NCBI RefSeq assembly: GCF_901000735.1
Contig: NC_081541.1
Coordinates: 41,943,021 to 42,007,020 of the forward strand
Direction of reading: 5' to 3'
Source of the DNA: Corylus avellana
Lineage: Eukaryota; Streptophyta; Magnoliopsida; Fagales; Betulaceae
DNA: 64,000 nt
Part shown: in pieces, positions 1 to 12,486 of the stretch
Numbering within the stretch: position 1 is the first letter of the stretch
How the letters are laid out: the number at the start of each line of letters is the position of its first letter
Program-made: the position numbers and the translations under genes
The notes under the pieces: model-generated
The model's database searches: none
The model's input: the letters and a program-made list of their open reading frames with translations, nothing else
What the model was told of the DNA's origin: nothing

Positions 1-2646
1 ATGTACATGAAAATCGCATACTTAAACGTTAAAACACATATGTTGTCATGTTGATGTGAAAGATTGAGTTAGAACAAAACTTTGTCATTGATTTAAAGTT
101 ATTTTGTTATTATGATCACAATAATGTTCATCTAGTATAGTTCTCTATTAGATTTATTGTGTAATGTAGTTGCCTTGATCTACAAACCATAAAAAATAAA
201 AATAAATAAATAAATAAACTGTAATTATTAAGTAGGGGAAAGGATCTTATACTATTAGTTAACTAGAAGAAATGAAATAAAAAATATATATATATTAAAT
301 AAAAAATGACCCCATTCCATTGCTTTTGCATACATTTCATGAGTTGGGAAACAATCATGATAATCATTGAGAAAACTTTTGTTTGTAATATTGTTAAAAT
401 AAATAAATAAATAAAATTGTTGCCACGTGTTTGTAGCATAAACATTGAAATGTTAATGTTACCTAATAGTTGGTGAAGTGATGAAAATTTAAAATGACAA
501 ATTAAAAATAAGAGCTACATCTAGATCTCAACCATTAATATTTATGATGGAAAAGTACGTGATTGGGGAAGTTTAAACCACTCTAGCTTTGAATAAAGCT
601 TTGATGGATGCTTTAATGCTTGGCCGGTGGTTTTTGCAATAATAATAATAATAATTTTTTGAGAATTTATTGTTTCTTAAATTACACAATTTTAGTTATT
701 TTTAGGCATCGAAATGCTTGAAAAATTACACATATTAAAAATATGGTATGTTACGGTTGAGAATTGAATATATTTTCATCAAGTTATTGCTCTTTATTTT
801 GTAAGAAAGATTTGATAGAAGCGTCTTTAGTCTTTACAAAAGTGAAAATAAAGATTTTTGAGAAGAAATTTTTTTTCGATTACCTTGATAAAATGCCACA
901 TTTTTAATAAGTAGCATTTTTCAAGCGTTTTAATACCTAAAAATAGCTTAAATTATGTAATTTTAGAATATCTAGTGCTAACGGTTGTGGTATGGTTATA
1001 CGTTCCATCATAATGGCCATAGTATTGGCTGTGCATGGAAACAAGAGTTTCTATCGGGATTAAAGCATGAACGAGGTGTCAAACTTAATTTTTAAGATAA
1101 TAAAAAATTATTTAAAGCAATGAATTTTTGGATAAACTTATTTAAATAAAACAGAATCAAAACAGAGGATGGTCCCCTGGCCCTAGATTCCCTCTTTGAC
1201 TATACTATTACCTTATTTATGGTAAGTATTATAATATAACTATTGCTGACTTTAATACATTGAAAAACATAAAGTTCTTTAAAAATAGATAAATTATATA
1301 ATAATTCTGTAAAATTAACAGTAATGATAGGCTACATAATGAGAGTAACAATCTCCCTTGTCAACTTTCTTTCCTTTCAAGAGGCTGCAGCTAAAAACTT
1401 TTTTTCTTTATTAATCTTTATTCAATAAAAATATAAAGCCTTCATTTGAAAGATAAATTTTGTGGAAATCAATGGGATTAAATATAAGTATGGTTAGTTT
1501 TTTAAGGGATTTAAAACAAGAAAGAAAAGCACATATATCTTGGTAATTTATAGGTTATTATCTTGTTTTCTAATAGGTTTCTAAGAAGTGTTCAACAAGA
1601 AGAAATAAGTCTAAGCTTTAACATCTGCTCCTCTAAATTTGTGTTGGGTTCAAATCGTGTTCACGCACATAATTCAACCAATTTAATTAAACGGGTTAGA
1701 ATCCTTTAACCCTAACTCGCTAAATTTTGTATTGTATTGATTCTGTAAAAAATTACCAACCCTTATATTGGGTGTTTGATTCGAATCGTGTTAAGGGATG
1801 ATAATCTGACTCATTTATTTATACGGGTTAAATTTCTTAACCGAATTCACTAATTTTATGTTGAGAGGGTAAAAAATTGGTGATTATATATGGGTATTTA
1901 GAGATGGCTCTCCTGGGCATTGGGCAGGGTCGTGTCAAAATTCCTCTTATGGGTTGCCAACCATGAACTATCAAAGACTGAAAGCTCCTCCTTTATCAGT
2001 AATGGGGGCAGGCATGAAAAGGGGACAGAAAAATGATACACTGTTAAATTCCAAAAAACTCCAAAAGCACTTGGAGACACTGCATCTGCAAGCAGAATAT
2101 GCACCCTCAAGACGATGGTGAATTTGAACATTTCAATGAAAAGGACGTGTGCGCGCGTGCATGGTCAATCAGTGTCCGGCGTTGCAGTCGATAATTGACA
2201 AAAAAATAAAAGCACTGCGTCAGAACGGTTCGATGGCGACGAATGAGGGAGTCCTATGGCAGGGAAAGTCAGAGTGAGTGGTCAGCTTCCACTGCCCTTT
2301 CCACTCCTCTGCTGGCCCATTGTGTAGCCGCTCGGGACAATCTCCTCTGCCTCTCAGTCCTCAACCTCTTTTTTTTCTTTCCTTATGACCATGATAATGC
2401 ATATCCTTAGGATAATTTTTCATGTAAAAGCTGCCTTCAAAAGAACAAAAATAATCAAATTATCCTATTTTTATAAATAATTCTGCAGAACAGGGGATGA
2501 TGATTGATGATGGGACTAGAGGGAGGGCTCCCGGTTATAAATATTTACGGTTAATATCAACCACACGCCGCCGCTAGTAGGGGAGGATATGCAAAGAAGT
2601 ATGAGGTTAGAGGGTTTGTCGGTGGTTGATATGGCGAGACCACTTT
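1..2646. other. Intergenic AT-rich DNA, no gene seen
   Basis: Simple ATAAATAA and TAA tracts (about 200-220, 400-412, 640-652) and repeat-like text around 1640-1860 resembling the GGTTCAAATCGTGTT type of dispersed repeat. The stretch 2150-2345 is richer in GC than its surroundings but carries no ORF I can defend. Confidence 0.6.
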
Positions 2647-2658
2647 TACACTCAAGTT

Positions 2659-2762
2659 TTTTTTTTTTAACATGTTCAAACAAAAGAAGGAAGAGAAATT
2701 TAAACTAGAGACCTTCGCTTTATAAAGCGTAGCCTTTTGAGCTACCTTTTGGAGATCACTAC
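2659..2762 (-). mobile_element. tRNA-derived SINE remnant
   Basis: Read on the minus strand the segment has a tRNA-like head: an A-box-like stretch (GGTAGCTCAAAAGGCTACG) followed by a B-box-like stretch (TCTAGTTTAAATTTC), then an A-rich tail that appears as the T run near 2658-2670 on the plus strand. Near-identical flanks TACACTCAAGTT (2647-2658) and TACATTCAAGTT (2763-2774, one mismatch) look like a target-site duplication. The same head occurs at 8861-8968. The B box is degraded, so activity is unlikely. Confidence 0.6.
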
Positions 2763-2815
2763 TACATTCAAGTTAATTTTGGTGTCCATGATGGGGGTCA
2801 ATTAAGCATATCGGA

Positions 2816-3139
2816 ATGAATGCCCACATTTTCTCTTTTATAGGCCTTGGTCCCAACTCCCTAGCACCCCGTTATGGGGTTTTAAGAATTCTCACCTTGG
2901 CGTGGGGATTCATTTTCCAAGTTTTTAGGGAAGCGCATGGCATGAGCAGACTGTTGGCTGAATTGGCGGAGTCTTCAATTTTCCGCCGAGTGATGGACCT
3001 TGGTGAGGGTGCACTCAGTCTTTGCCAAGCTATTTGGGTCGTAGGCTTTCGGCCGCTCTATGCTCTAGTCATGGGATGCCAACCTTTAATCCCCTTCAAT
3101 CATAGGTCGTTAGCGCTTCTACCAGTTTCGGTGGGTTGA
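2816..3139 (+). other. Unrecognised 107-codon ORF, probably not a gene
   Basis: An open frame in a locally GC-richer block. I see no known domain, signal peptide or splice context. The text reads like an old LTR or other dispersed repeat rather than a protein. It is listed only because it stands out in base composition. Confidence 0.15.
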
Positions 3140-4015
3140 CCCATTATGCATCTTTGACTTTTTTATTATGAGAAATTATATTTTCGTTCCTAAGTAAATT
3201 GAAAAATTGAAAAATGCTTTTGAAAACAAAATCCAAACCGGTTCACCTTTCTAATCTCTCGGGAGTTAATCACTCGGTAACTATGAACAAGTTTTCCTCC
3301 AAACTGAGCTACCATTATAGAAGACAAATACATTACATTACAAGTTTTCCTTATAAATTTACAATTAGAAGGAAGAGGGAGCCATGGTCCTCACTGGCCC
3401 CCCTCTAATTCAGTCTCTGCGTAGTTGGAGCCTTCGAAGGGACATAAACCCTAACAAATTTTCTATTTACAGAAACGTGAACAATAACTAAGAATGTACT
3501 TCCAATGCTTGATGATGCACAGGTGCAATGAGTCATTGTCCATCATGCTTATATGTCTTGAAGGCACAATGGAGCCACCCATGATGATATGTCACATTCA
3601 TGAAAAATATTAGGACTTTCCTGAATTCAAATGAAAATGACTCCTCATGCATGTAGCCATGTAGCCATGTAGCCATGCATGTATGATGTATATACAATTT
3701 GATTGGAGATGGCTGAGAGAGAGGTGGATGATTGCTAATTAATCCCCATCTTCTTCAACACCTACATATTTGAATGGATGTCAATCGGCATGATTTCCTT
3801 CTTACAAGCTTGGATTCTAAAATTGGTTTAAGTTTAAGTTTGAGTTTGTATGGTTCAAGTTTTATGCCCTTTTTAGTCTCCAACTTATTCTATCAAAAGG
3901 ATACAAGTTAAAAGAATGAGCAATGGCAAGAGAATTATGGTTTTTATTATAACGACGTGGTAATACTCTATAATTAGTTAAATGATTAAGTAAAAAAGAT
4001 ATGATCTATTAATTT

Positions 4016-4420
4016 AAGGAAAAATTTCACAAAAGACCTCTGAACTTTTACACGTTTTGAAAAGACCCCCCAGTTCAAAAACTTTCAATTTCATACTTCA
4101 AACGTTTAATTTGATGCAATCTACCCCATCTATTAGGATTTTGCGTTAAATTCTAATGGAAGCAATGAAAAATACTAAAATAGACTCCAATTTTTGTTTT
4201 CTAAAAAAAAACAAATTGGGTAAATTAAGAGTAAATTTAAAATTTTATAAAAGTTTAAGGGTATAAAGGTCATTTTATCCTTTTTACTGTCTGTTTTAAT
4301 GCTCGAGGGAAGAGATTGCATTAGGAGCTGGAATTGTGAAATTGAGAGTTTTTGAACTTTAAAGAGTAATGTCAAAACAGTTGGAAGTTCAAAAGCAGCT
4401 TTGCGAAGTTTTCCCTTAAT
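4016..4420. repeat. Foldback MITE
   Basis: The left end (4016 onward, AAGGAAAAATTTCAC) and the right end (to 4420, GCGAAGTTTTCCCTT) are imperfect inverted repeats that extend inward through related text about GAACTTT and AAAAACT. A sister arm of the same family ends at about 13795 (CCGAAGTTTCCCC). There is no coding capacity. Confidence 0.65.
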
Positions 4421-4782
4421 TTAATTATTTAGTACCTAACTTGTCAACTATACACTCTTAATCATTTAACTAATTATCTAACTATGAATTATCACGTTAA
4501 TTTAATATTCCAAACATTTTCCTAAAAGAATAGACATTCATGTGTCTTACCTCCCACAATATTGCTAAATAAATATTAAATGTCAAAAGTTAATATGATG
4601 GAATGTTCAAAAATGTCACGCGCGGGTCACATGACACAATTTCTGTTGGACGGCAGTTCACTATTTATTCCTTGACTTGGGTAGGATCCTCTACTCTTGT
4701 CCCATCTTCCTTACATACTGACATGATCTTACTTTTACTTTGGTGATTCTTCATAGCCCCGCAAGAATAATTTAATGCTCAA

Positions 4783-5017
4783 GGCTGTGTTTGGCAATAG
4801 CAACCAATTTGCCTATTTATCAAAAAAACAATTAAACTATCAGCATTTTTATTTTTTACATCATATTAACTACTTTTTATCATTATTCAAATAAAAAATA
4901 ACTATAAAAAAATTTATTTTTTAATTTTTTCATACCAAACATTCTTACTTTTTTTTTTTTTTTCTTCACATCAATTAATTTTTGTTATAATAACATGCCT
5001 ATACCAAACGGACCCCT
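4783..5017. repeat. Short TIR MITE
   Basis: The left end GTGTTTGGCAATAG and the right end CTATACCAAACGGACC are inverted-repeat related, bounding an AT-rich 235-bp body without ORFs. The TTTGG-type ends recur in several MITEs in the window (9585, 56215, 60203). Confidence 0.55.
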
Positions 5018-7273
5018 AGTACCCCCAATTTTAACTATTATTCCACCTTAAACTCTTGCTTGAAGAAGCCCTCTTTGGCTCTACTAAGATCATCATGCAT
5101 GATTCTCGTAGTAGCGGCAAGTAAAATACGAGTAGCCTAAATTGTTAAATTATCACTTACATCAAAAAGCTTAAGTTGATAGGAAAAATTAAATTTAATA
5201 ACTTAATCATTACTTTAATACTCCTCCTCATGGCCCTCTTACGTGGGTCCAAATTCTCTTTTAATAGGTGAAACCGAACACATAAAATATTTAATTTAAA
5301 TAGAAGGTGATTTGATGGAGTCAATGTTCAATTTCAGGACCTTTGACTCTGATACCATGTTAACCACTAGCAGTAGCTTCCCAACCATTTTTTCTCAATT
5401 TAGGGAATAAAACTACTTTTTGATTTCCTATAAAAAAAATCATTTAGGGCTTCTGATGTGAGCTTTTTTTAAAAAAAATTTTCTCTAAACATAAAAAAGA
5501 AAATGGATTATAGAAAATCTGCTGCTGGCTGTGAGAATATATATATTTAAAATAATAATAATAATAATAAAAAGTACCTAACAAAAATTGACCAAAGTAA
5601 TCTCCAAGCTGCACTCATTGAATTCCGAGATGCACAGTATCTAATCCGGTAATGTCACAGAGTTTAGACAAATTGAAGTTGTAATTACGAGGTAAAATAA
5701 ACATATAAACACAACACGCGTAGAAAGTCGAATCCGATGACACATGACAAAATATATATATATTTAATTGAAAAAGATGAGGTGGCAAGAATCTAGATGG
5801 ATGATGGGGATGATGATTGGGTAATCTTTGGCCGTCGATGGTCACGATCAAATGGACAAGTTGTCATGAAAGGTTTGATCAGCATAGTTGGTGATTGGAA
5901 TGATTAGCTGAAAATCCCCTTGAAACTCATCAATGGCTTAAAAACCTCCAAAAAAGAAGGTGGTGGTGGGGGCATGGGAGTTGTGTCCCCTTGCTTTTTG
6001 AAAAGTAGGCAAAATTAGAGGTTTGAAAGTGTGGGGTTTTATGGTGTATTGGAATTAGGAAAAGGAGAGGAGGCATTCAAACATGGCTTCTTTCATGATT
6101 CCTTTCTCACTTCAACTTGGTCCACAAATGCCTTTTTCAGCAAGTCTTCTCTCTTATTAGCTGTGAATCCTGCACTTAATGAGGGCCATAGCTTCACCTT
6201 TATTCTTTTATTTTTTTTATTTTTTTATTTTTTATGCTCTTCTTGATGAGAGAGAGAGAGAGAAAGAAGGGTTGGTAAGTTCATTATCATATCATTCATG
6301 GAATACTCAAGAAGCATAGCTAGAAGTTTTTGTGCTAAACAAACTTGGAACTTTCAATTCATAACTACAAGGAATAGGGATCCCAATTTTGGGAAGTACC
6401 AAAATTTCTTCAAGGGTTTTGGAAGTGGAGATTTTAGAATAAATAATATATTTGATATGATGATTTTAGAAAGTGTTAGTTTGATCTAGTGGATTTTTTT
6501 TTTTAAAGAAATAGCAATTTCAAAGTGCAGTTATTGAAAATACGCTTTTTAAAAATGCAATTAAATATTTGATAAAATATGTGGTTAAATCTTTGTGCGT
6601 TTTTAAAATGAATAATGTTGCATACCACTCAAATATCATACAAAACTGATGTGGCAAGCAATGGCTGATCTACATGGTGAGGCCTCCAAGGCACCATGTT
6701 TTCTTAAAAAAATTTCAAAATTGCCTTTTAAAATTTTTTTAAAATTAAAATTTTATCCCCCCTCCCCCCAAATTCTTTTTTAGTCTTGCCCTCGAAACTT
6801 CAATTGCTAGTTTTGCCTGGTGGCAAGGTCTAGTAGCCCTTGTTAAAAAAAAAAAAAAAAAAAATGCTTGAAACTACATATTAACCCACAACTATTTCAC
6901 AATATCAATCATGTGGCAGATCCAAGCAACTCTTAAATCAATTCTTGTTGAAAAAGAAAAAAGAAAAAGGATTAGTTGGAATAATTGTCACAAGAGTATT
7001 GTGAGATAAAAATATTCACTTTTGTAGGATGTTTGTATGATATGTAGTATTACTATTTTTTTAAAAAATACACTCCATTGTCTGTTGTGCAAAAATGTAG
7101 ATTTTTTTTCACATTTTGCAAACCATAATTTTTTTTTTTCTCCAAATAGGACACTTTTTGCGATATAATTTGTTTGAAAAAACCACATTTGACCTTTGAA
7201 GTTGCAGGGCTAAACACACTCTAAAACAAATTATTTATGAGTTTATGTTATTCAAATATGTATATATGGCCAT
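5018..7273. other. Intergenic, no gene seen
   Basis: Contains a dispersed repeat at about 5160-5385 that is related to 15540-15700: both carry the AGCTTAAGTTTAAT-like start and the TCTGATA[CT]CATGTTAA end. There is also a GA microsatellite at 6249-6264, and homopolymer-rich sequence. ORFs at 6031 and 6298 show no family features. Confidence 0.5.
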
Positions 7274-7708
7274 TAGGGGTGTTAAACGAACAAGCCATTT
7301 GTGGGCGAGCTTGGGATCGGCTCGTATAAGCTCGACTCAATTATTAAATGAAGCGTTTCGTGAACATAAATACTGGCTCAAATATTAAATGAAGCAAACT
7401 CAGCTCGACTCAGTAGTTGTTCATATAGTTGCTCATATTAATATTAAAAATTGATGATTTTTTTTTTCCTAATAGCATCTTTTTATTATAAAATGATGAA
7501 TATCTTCTCTCTTCGAAACCAAGTGTCTTGATGTCTTGACTTAGGCTTTATATTCAGTTAGCCAGGCTAAGTAAATGCTCATATACAAGCTGGATTATTG
7601 AGCCATTTAAGAGTACTTAAAATTTAAATTTATAATAAAAAAAAAATAAATATAAGAGCTATCTCAAACAAGAAAAATCCGCTCAAACTCAGCTCGTTTA
7701 CACCCTTC
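7274..7708. repeat. hAT-like MITE, degraded right end
   Basis: Starts TAGGGGTGTTAAACGA and ends with an inverted relative (CTCGTTTACACCC). The internal text repeats GCTCGACTCA-like words. The 8-bp flanks do not match (left ATGGCCAT), so the right terminus is mutated or truncated. A relative of the same internal text lies at 21450-21650 and 30415-30615. Confidence 0.5.
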
Positions 7709-8860
7709 GGTGAAATTCACTGTAAATCTCAACATAAAATTAAGTAGGAATAGTGTGAAACTGACAATTATTGGTATGAAAATAACGTTTTTATTAAAAA
7801 CAAATAAATGTTGAAATCAATGATTCAATAAATGCTGCTGATGAATAGTAATAATAAGCTGGCGGTAGGGTAAAGTTTCTTCAAAATGGCTCATGGTCGC
7901 ACCTTGTGTGAAAGGTTATTGATTACACGCCCAAAAGGGAGAACAAAAAATAATAATAATAAAAATAAAAACAAAGAAAAGAAAAAAGATGACGTGGCCA
8001 GCACATTGCTTAGTCACAAACTCATCAATTATGCCCAAGATTTGTTGTTTTTTTGGAAACAAATTACTCCTGACTTGACTTCCACTTGAAACTTCAACTA
8101 GTGTGGACTATGGCCCAATATCAAACGCAAAGTATATCCTTAAAAACCCAAATTAGACCATGGAGATAGATTCTTTGAGTTTATGATATTTATCACCCCA
8201 AAAAAAAAAATATATATTATGATTTCTTTGAATAGCTAATCCTTTCCAGAGCCGGGCCGCTTTATTTGTTAATGTTTTTTAGATAATATTTTTTGTTTGA
8301 AAAAAAAAAAATGTTATGATGTAACGTAGTTTCAAGTGTTTTAAAAGAATTTTGTGTTTCTAATTGTTTGTTAATATTTTTGTGTTGAAAAAAGAAATAA
8401 AGCTTGTTTCCAGAAGGTGGCCCGTATTATACACGTAGGACTCCGAAGAATAATTCTATAAATCGCCCCTTATCATCCCCCTTCGATTTTTCCAACCCCG
8501 CGTTACCCCACACCCAAAAGGTGCATGGTGATCGGTTTTCTGGTTGTAGGGACCATGCCACATTCATTTAGTAGGACCAACATTTTATTTTGGGAAAAAT
8601 GCACTTTAATTCAATGAACTATTTTCATTTTTGACTTGTACCTTTAAATTTTAACAAGTAACATGGGGCCTCTCATATTACCCGCGCATGTCAAATTGTA
8701 CACTTTTATGTTTTTCTCTCCAAAATATCCTTAAAGTTATTAAAAAAAAAAAAAAATTCCCCGAAGTGTAACTATTTTTTAAGTTTTAGTCTCCAAACTT
8801 CAAAAAATGACATTGAACCCTGGAAAAATTATCAAACTACGACAAGTTAGCCCTTTCGTT
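7709..8860. other. Intergenic, no gene seen
   Basis: AT-rich sequence with poly-A/T runs. An exact 21-bp word occurs at 8566-8586 and again at 9037-9057 (see findings). No ORF with family features. Confidence 0.5.
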
Positions 8861-8968
8861 AAGCTTTTTTATTTTTTATTTTTTTGATATGTCCGCATAA
8901 GTGGGAGATTCGAACTAGAGACTTTCACTTTATGAGGCGTGATCCTCAACCGATTGAATTACCCAAAT
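8861..8968 (-). mobile_element. tRNA-derived SINE
   Basis: On the minus strand: an A-box-like region (GTAATTCAATCGGTTGAGG), a spacer, then a good B-box (AGTTCGAATCTC) and a short body ending in an A-rich tail (T-rich at 8862-8884 on the plus strand). Flanking AGCTTTTT words on both sides are consistent with a short target-site duplication. The head matches the element at 2659-2762, so both come from one SINE family. Confidence 0.65.
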
Positions 8969-9057
8969 GACAGCTTTTTCTTTTTTTTGAACAAAATGTC
9001 AGTCACATGACTTTTATCGCTATATATATATATATAATTTAGTAGGACCAACATTTT

Positions 9058-9584
9058 CTTTTTATGGGATGCTGGTTATAGAAATGGCCGAGCTGGATGA
9101 GTCGTACCAATTACGAGTTGAACCCTTTTTGAATAATCACATGAACACTGTGGTTCCAGATGGATCGGACACGTGAAATTGGGTGGGCCGGGTTGCTCAA
9201 CCTGCCCAATAATGTTCATTCAACTCTACACTTCCTATTATACTATTTGTTAGCTAGTTGATTGGTACATTTCAATTTAGGTCTTGGTGCCAGCTCCTAA
9301 TGTGATTTAATTCATTTTTTTAATCGAATTGAATTTTTAGAATAAGTTCTATATGATTATATGTAATATCAAAATAAAAGGTCTCAAATTTGAAGTTTGA
9401 CTTTACTCTCAATTTAGTTAAAGTGTTATTATATTAATAAAATGATTTTTTTTTTTTATCAACTTAAAATTTTGAGATAGTTGGTGATTTATTATAACGC
9501 AACTAGCATTAATTAATCTTAAATTATTTTATCAACCATGCACCAAAAGGATTGATGAACAATTATAGTGCTAGAGTTGGCTAA
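9058..9584. other. Intergenic, no gene seen
   Basis: AT-rich, with no ORF, promoter or repeat boundary that I can support. Confidence 0.5.
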
Positions 9585-9757
9585 GAGCCTGTTTGGAATT
9601 GCGTTGGAAAAATAGAGTTTTGACAATTTTTAGTTTTTTTGAATCCTTAAAAGCACTTTTGATTTTTTTTTACCGAATGAATACTTTTTTCTTCAAGCGA
9701 ACTTTTTGATTGTTAAAAGCACTTTTAGGCCCCTCAAATGCATCCCAAACAAGCCTT
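9585..9757. repeat. Short TIR MITE
   Basis: Ends GAGCCTGTTTGGAATTGCG and (inverted) GCATCCCAAACAAGCCTT match over most of their length. Flanking TAAG on both sides could be the target duplication. The body carries AAAAGCACTTTT palindromic words and no coding potential. Confidence 0.65.
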
Positions 9758-10080
9758 AAGAGCACCGTTAATTATAATTGAATGTTGAAGCAGCCCATGT
9801 GATCCATGTCGATCTCATCACAAGCCCAAAAAATAAAAAGAAATCTACCCACAGGGCCACAAAGTTCAAGTATGCGTTTTATTTAACAATGTCTTTAATA
9901 TTATTTGATTCCCTTATTTTATTGCTATCAATTTTTTATTTTATTTTATCATAATTAGGGAGTTTTAATTAAAGAATATTGACAATAATTAGGGCTTTAA
10001 TTTTTAATTTTTAATTTTTTTAAAAATAATTTATGAAAGAAATTTTTATTAATATTCATCAATCGGGGGTCTTAAGTGAC

Positions 10081-10975
10081 CACTACGAAAATTCAATTTT
10101 TTGGTAACGGACCGTTAGTGACGTGTCAAGGCTGTTGACATGTTACTAAAGGTTAGTAACGTGTCATTGGTAACGTGTCTGGGGCCGTCATGTATATATA
10201 TATATAGAATGAGGAATATATATACCTGAGGAGATGGACGAAGAGAGGCCGGACTTGCCGGAAGAAGTTGCCGGAGAGAGAGAGAGTACTGTGAGAGGAT
10301 AGCGCTGGAGAGAAAATTTCCTCTTCGAAGAAGAAGAGAAAGGAAAAGATAGAGAGAAAAAGAGAAGAAGGCTTGTGCGGGGGAGGTAGAAAAAAAATAG
10401 GAGGGAAGAAAGAAAGAAAAGGGGGGAAAAAAATATTGGAAACCAGCTGGTCGCAAGTTTCCAATACTCTATTGTAACGTTTGGACACATTACCAAATGG
10501 TAACGTGNNNNNNNNNNNNNNNNNNNNNNNNNNNNNNNNNNNNNNNNNNNNNNNNNNNNNNNNNNNNNNNNNNNNNNNNNNNNNNNNNNNNNNNNNNNNN
10601 NNNNNNNNNNNNNNNNNNNNNNNNNNNNNNNNNNNNNNNNNNNNNNNNNNNNNNNNNNNNNNNNNNNNNNNNNNNNNNNNNNNNNNNNNNNNNNNNNNNN
10701 NNNNNNNNNNNNNNNNNNNNNNNNNNNNNNACGTTACCAAAATGGTAACGTGTGATAATGGCACGTTACCAATTTGGTAACGCGCTATAAAGGAACGTTA
10801 TTAATTGGTAACGTGTTATTTATGGTAATGTGTGTGGAGTTTTACACGTTACTAAATATTTTAGTAACGTGTCATTAACTGCCACGTCACTAAATGGTGA
10901 CGTGGCAGATATTAATGAATAGTATACACGTCACTAATACTCTCTTTTTTTTTTTCTTTTTTTTTTTTTGTAGTG
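10081..10975. mobile_element. Non-autonomous CACTA (En/Spm-type) transposon, family 1
   Basis: The left terminus is CACTACGAAAATTC and the right terminus, inverted, is CACTACAAAAAAAA. The 3-bp flank GAC is present on both sides (10078-10080 and 10976-10978), the size typical of a CACTA target duplication. Both subterminal regions are packed with inverted and direct copies of GGTAACGTG / CACGTTACC. The interior (about 10200-10440) is purine-rich. A 223-base N gap lies inside the palindromic array, which probably blocked assembly. No transposase reading frame is visible. Confidence 0.85.
10508..10730. other. Assembly gap (223 N)
   Basis: A run of N inside the palindromic array of the CACTA element. 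ORFs reported across it are meaningless. Confidence 1.
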
Positions 10976-11211
10976 GACAGTCTAATCCGCCTAGCGGTGG
11001 AACCGGCTCTGCATGCATAAATCTCTTTCATTTCCTCGTGTTCCAACCAAGTGCTTCATGAGTAAAATCAAGATTTCCCCTTATCTTAACATGTACAAAG
11101 CATGACTAGTCTCGATGAGTTACGGTTTCTCAAAACATGGAGCCAAACACATTACAAAAACACCCAAGAAAACAAACATTTTGAAGCAATTAAATTATCT
11201 TCAATCTGCAA

Positions 11212-12117
11212 GTGATGATGATGATGATGAGGAGAAGGCAGCTGATTCTAATTGTTTTCCCCTCTCTCCTTCTCTCCTTCTTCTTCCTCTACTTCTTCTT
11301 CGTCTTATTCAATGTCCAAGTAACTCCCATTACACACGGCGAAACTATAAGAAATCTAACACAAACACAAACCCAAACCCGAACCCCTCTTGAGTGTAAA
11401 CAATTTAGCCTCTTGATCGGAATCTTAACCCTCCCCGACAACTACGAACGCCGCCATTTCCTCCGCCTCGTCTACGGAATCCAGTCGTCTTCGATAGCCG
11501 ACATAGACGTCAGGTTTGTGTTCTGCAACCTCACGAAACCCGAGCAAAGAGTCCTCATCGCCTTGGAAATCTTGCGTTTCAATGACATTATCGTACTCAA
11601 CTGCACAGAGAACATGAACAATGGCAAGACCTACACATATTTCTCTTCCCTCCCAAGCATCCTTCCAAGGCGTTACAGCTATGTCATGAAGGCTGACGAT
11701 GATGTTTTCATCAGGCTTTCACCATTGGCATTGTCGCTTCAGACATTGCCGAGGTTGGATTTGTATTATGGATTTGTAATTCCATGCACTAGCATGAATC
11801 CGTACGTGGATTATATGTCGGGGATGGGGTTTTTGCTGTCTTGGGATCTTGTTGAGTGGATTGGAAAGTCTGATATTCCTGGAAATGAGATGAATGGGCC
11901 TGAGGATAAAATGGTTGGGAAATGGTTGAAGATGGGGAATAAGGCAAAAAATCGATTTTCCAACAAGCCAGCCATGTATGACTACCCGGGAACAAATGGG
12001 AGGTGCTCACATGAGCTTATACCAGAAACTGTTGCAGTACATCGATTGAAGAGGTGGGATCAATGGCTTCATGTGCTTCAATTTTTCAATGTGACCAAAG
12101 AAATAAAAGCTTTCTGA
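11212..12117 (+). CDS. GT31-family (galactosyltransferase-like) glycosyltransferase
   Basis: A 301-residue, intronless protein. Residues 7-35 form a hydrophobic signal anchor after an Arg-rich start, as in type II Golgi enzymes. The catalytic region begins near 67 (LLIGILTLPDNYERRHFLR, the GT31 arginine-rich block). The DxD-type metal/nucleotide-sugar site is at 160-165 (KADDDV), MSGMGFLLS is at 202-210, and the GPED..VG block is at 229-236. The family transfers hexoses, usually beta-1,3-galactose, onto Golgi glycans; the substrate here cannot be told. The start is ambiguous because six consecutive in-frame ATGs occupy 11212-11229. The length is at the short end for plant GT31 proteins, with a reduced stem. 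The gene sits between two CACTA relatives (10081-10975 and 12487-12870), but the GAC duplication closes the first before the gene, so capture is not indicated. Confidence 0.85.
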   Translation: MMMMMMRRRQLILIVFPSLLLSFFFLYFFFVLFNVQVTPITHGETIRNLTQTQTQTRTPLECKQFSLLIGILTLPDNYERRHFLRLVYGIQSSSIADIDVRFVFCNLTKPEQRVLIALEILRFNDIIVLNCTENMNNGKTYTYFSSLPSILPRRYSYVMKADDDVFIRLSPLALSLQTLPRLDLYYGFVIPCTSMNPYVDYMSGMGFLLSWDLVEWIGKSDIPGNEMNGPEDKMVGKWLKMGNKAKNRFSNKPAMYDYPGTNGRCSHELIPETVAVHRLKRWDQWLHVLQFFNVTKEIKAF

Positions 12118-12486
12118 CTTTGATATACAGAGACTGATTCAAGGGTGATGTGCACTATCATATCAGCACGGTGATATGAGAGCGGAATATGAGATGAATA
12201 TGTAGAATTACTCAATAAGATTATAGGGAATTCGGCCAATACCACTTTATGATTTCCATAAATTTTTATTTTTATTTTTATTTATTTTCAATAATAAGAC
12301 AAGGATTATAAAGGAGAAAACAAACGAAACGGGCTGAGCTCCACTTGCTTGCTCTTCAATTTCACTCAATACTGCTCATTATTTTTCATATTCTCTTTTT
12401 CTAATTGGGAGTTTTGTTATTCTCCTAATGATTATTATTCTGTTTGGTTCAGCGTTTGGCTCTTATGTTCAACAACACAATCAGTT
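12118..12486. other. 3' flank of the GT31 gene
   Basis: Presumed 3' UTR and spacer. AATAA-type poly(A) signal candidates occur at about 12290. Nothing else is seen. Confidence 0.4.

Noticed and set aside
10115..10780. Overlapping ORFs of 83-203 codons on both strands
   Set aside because: They run through the N gap or through CACTA palindromes and purine tracts. There is no domain and the frames depend on N.
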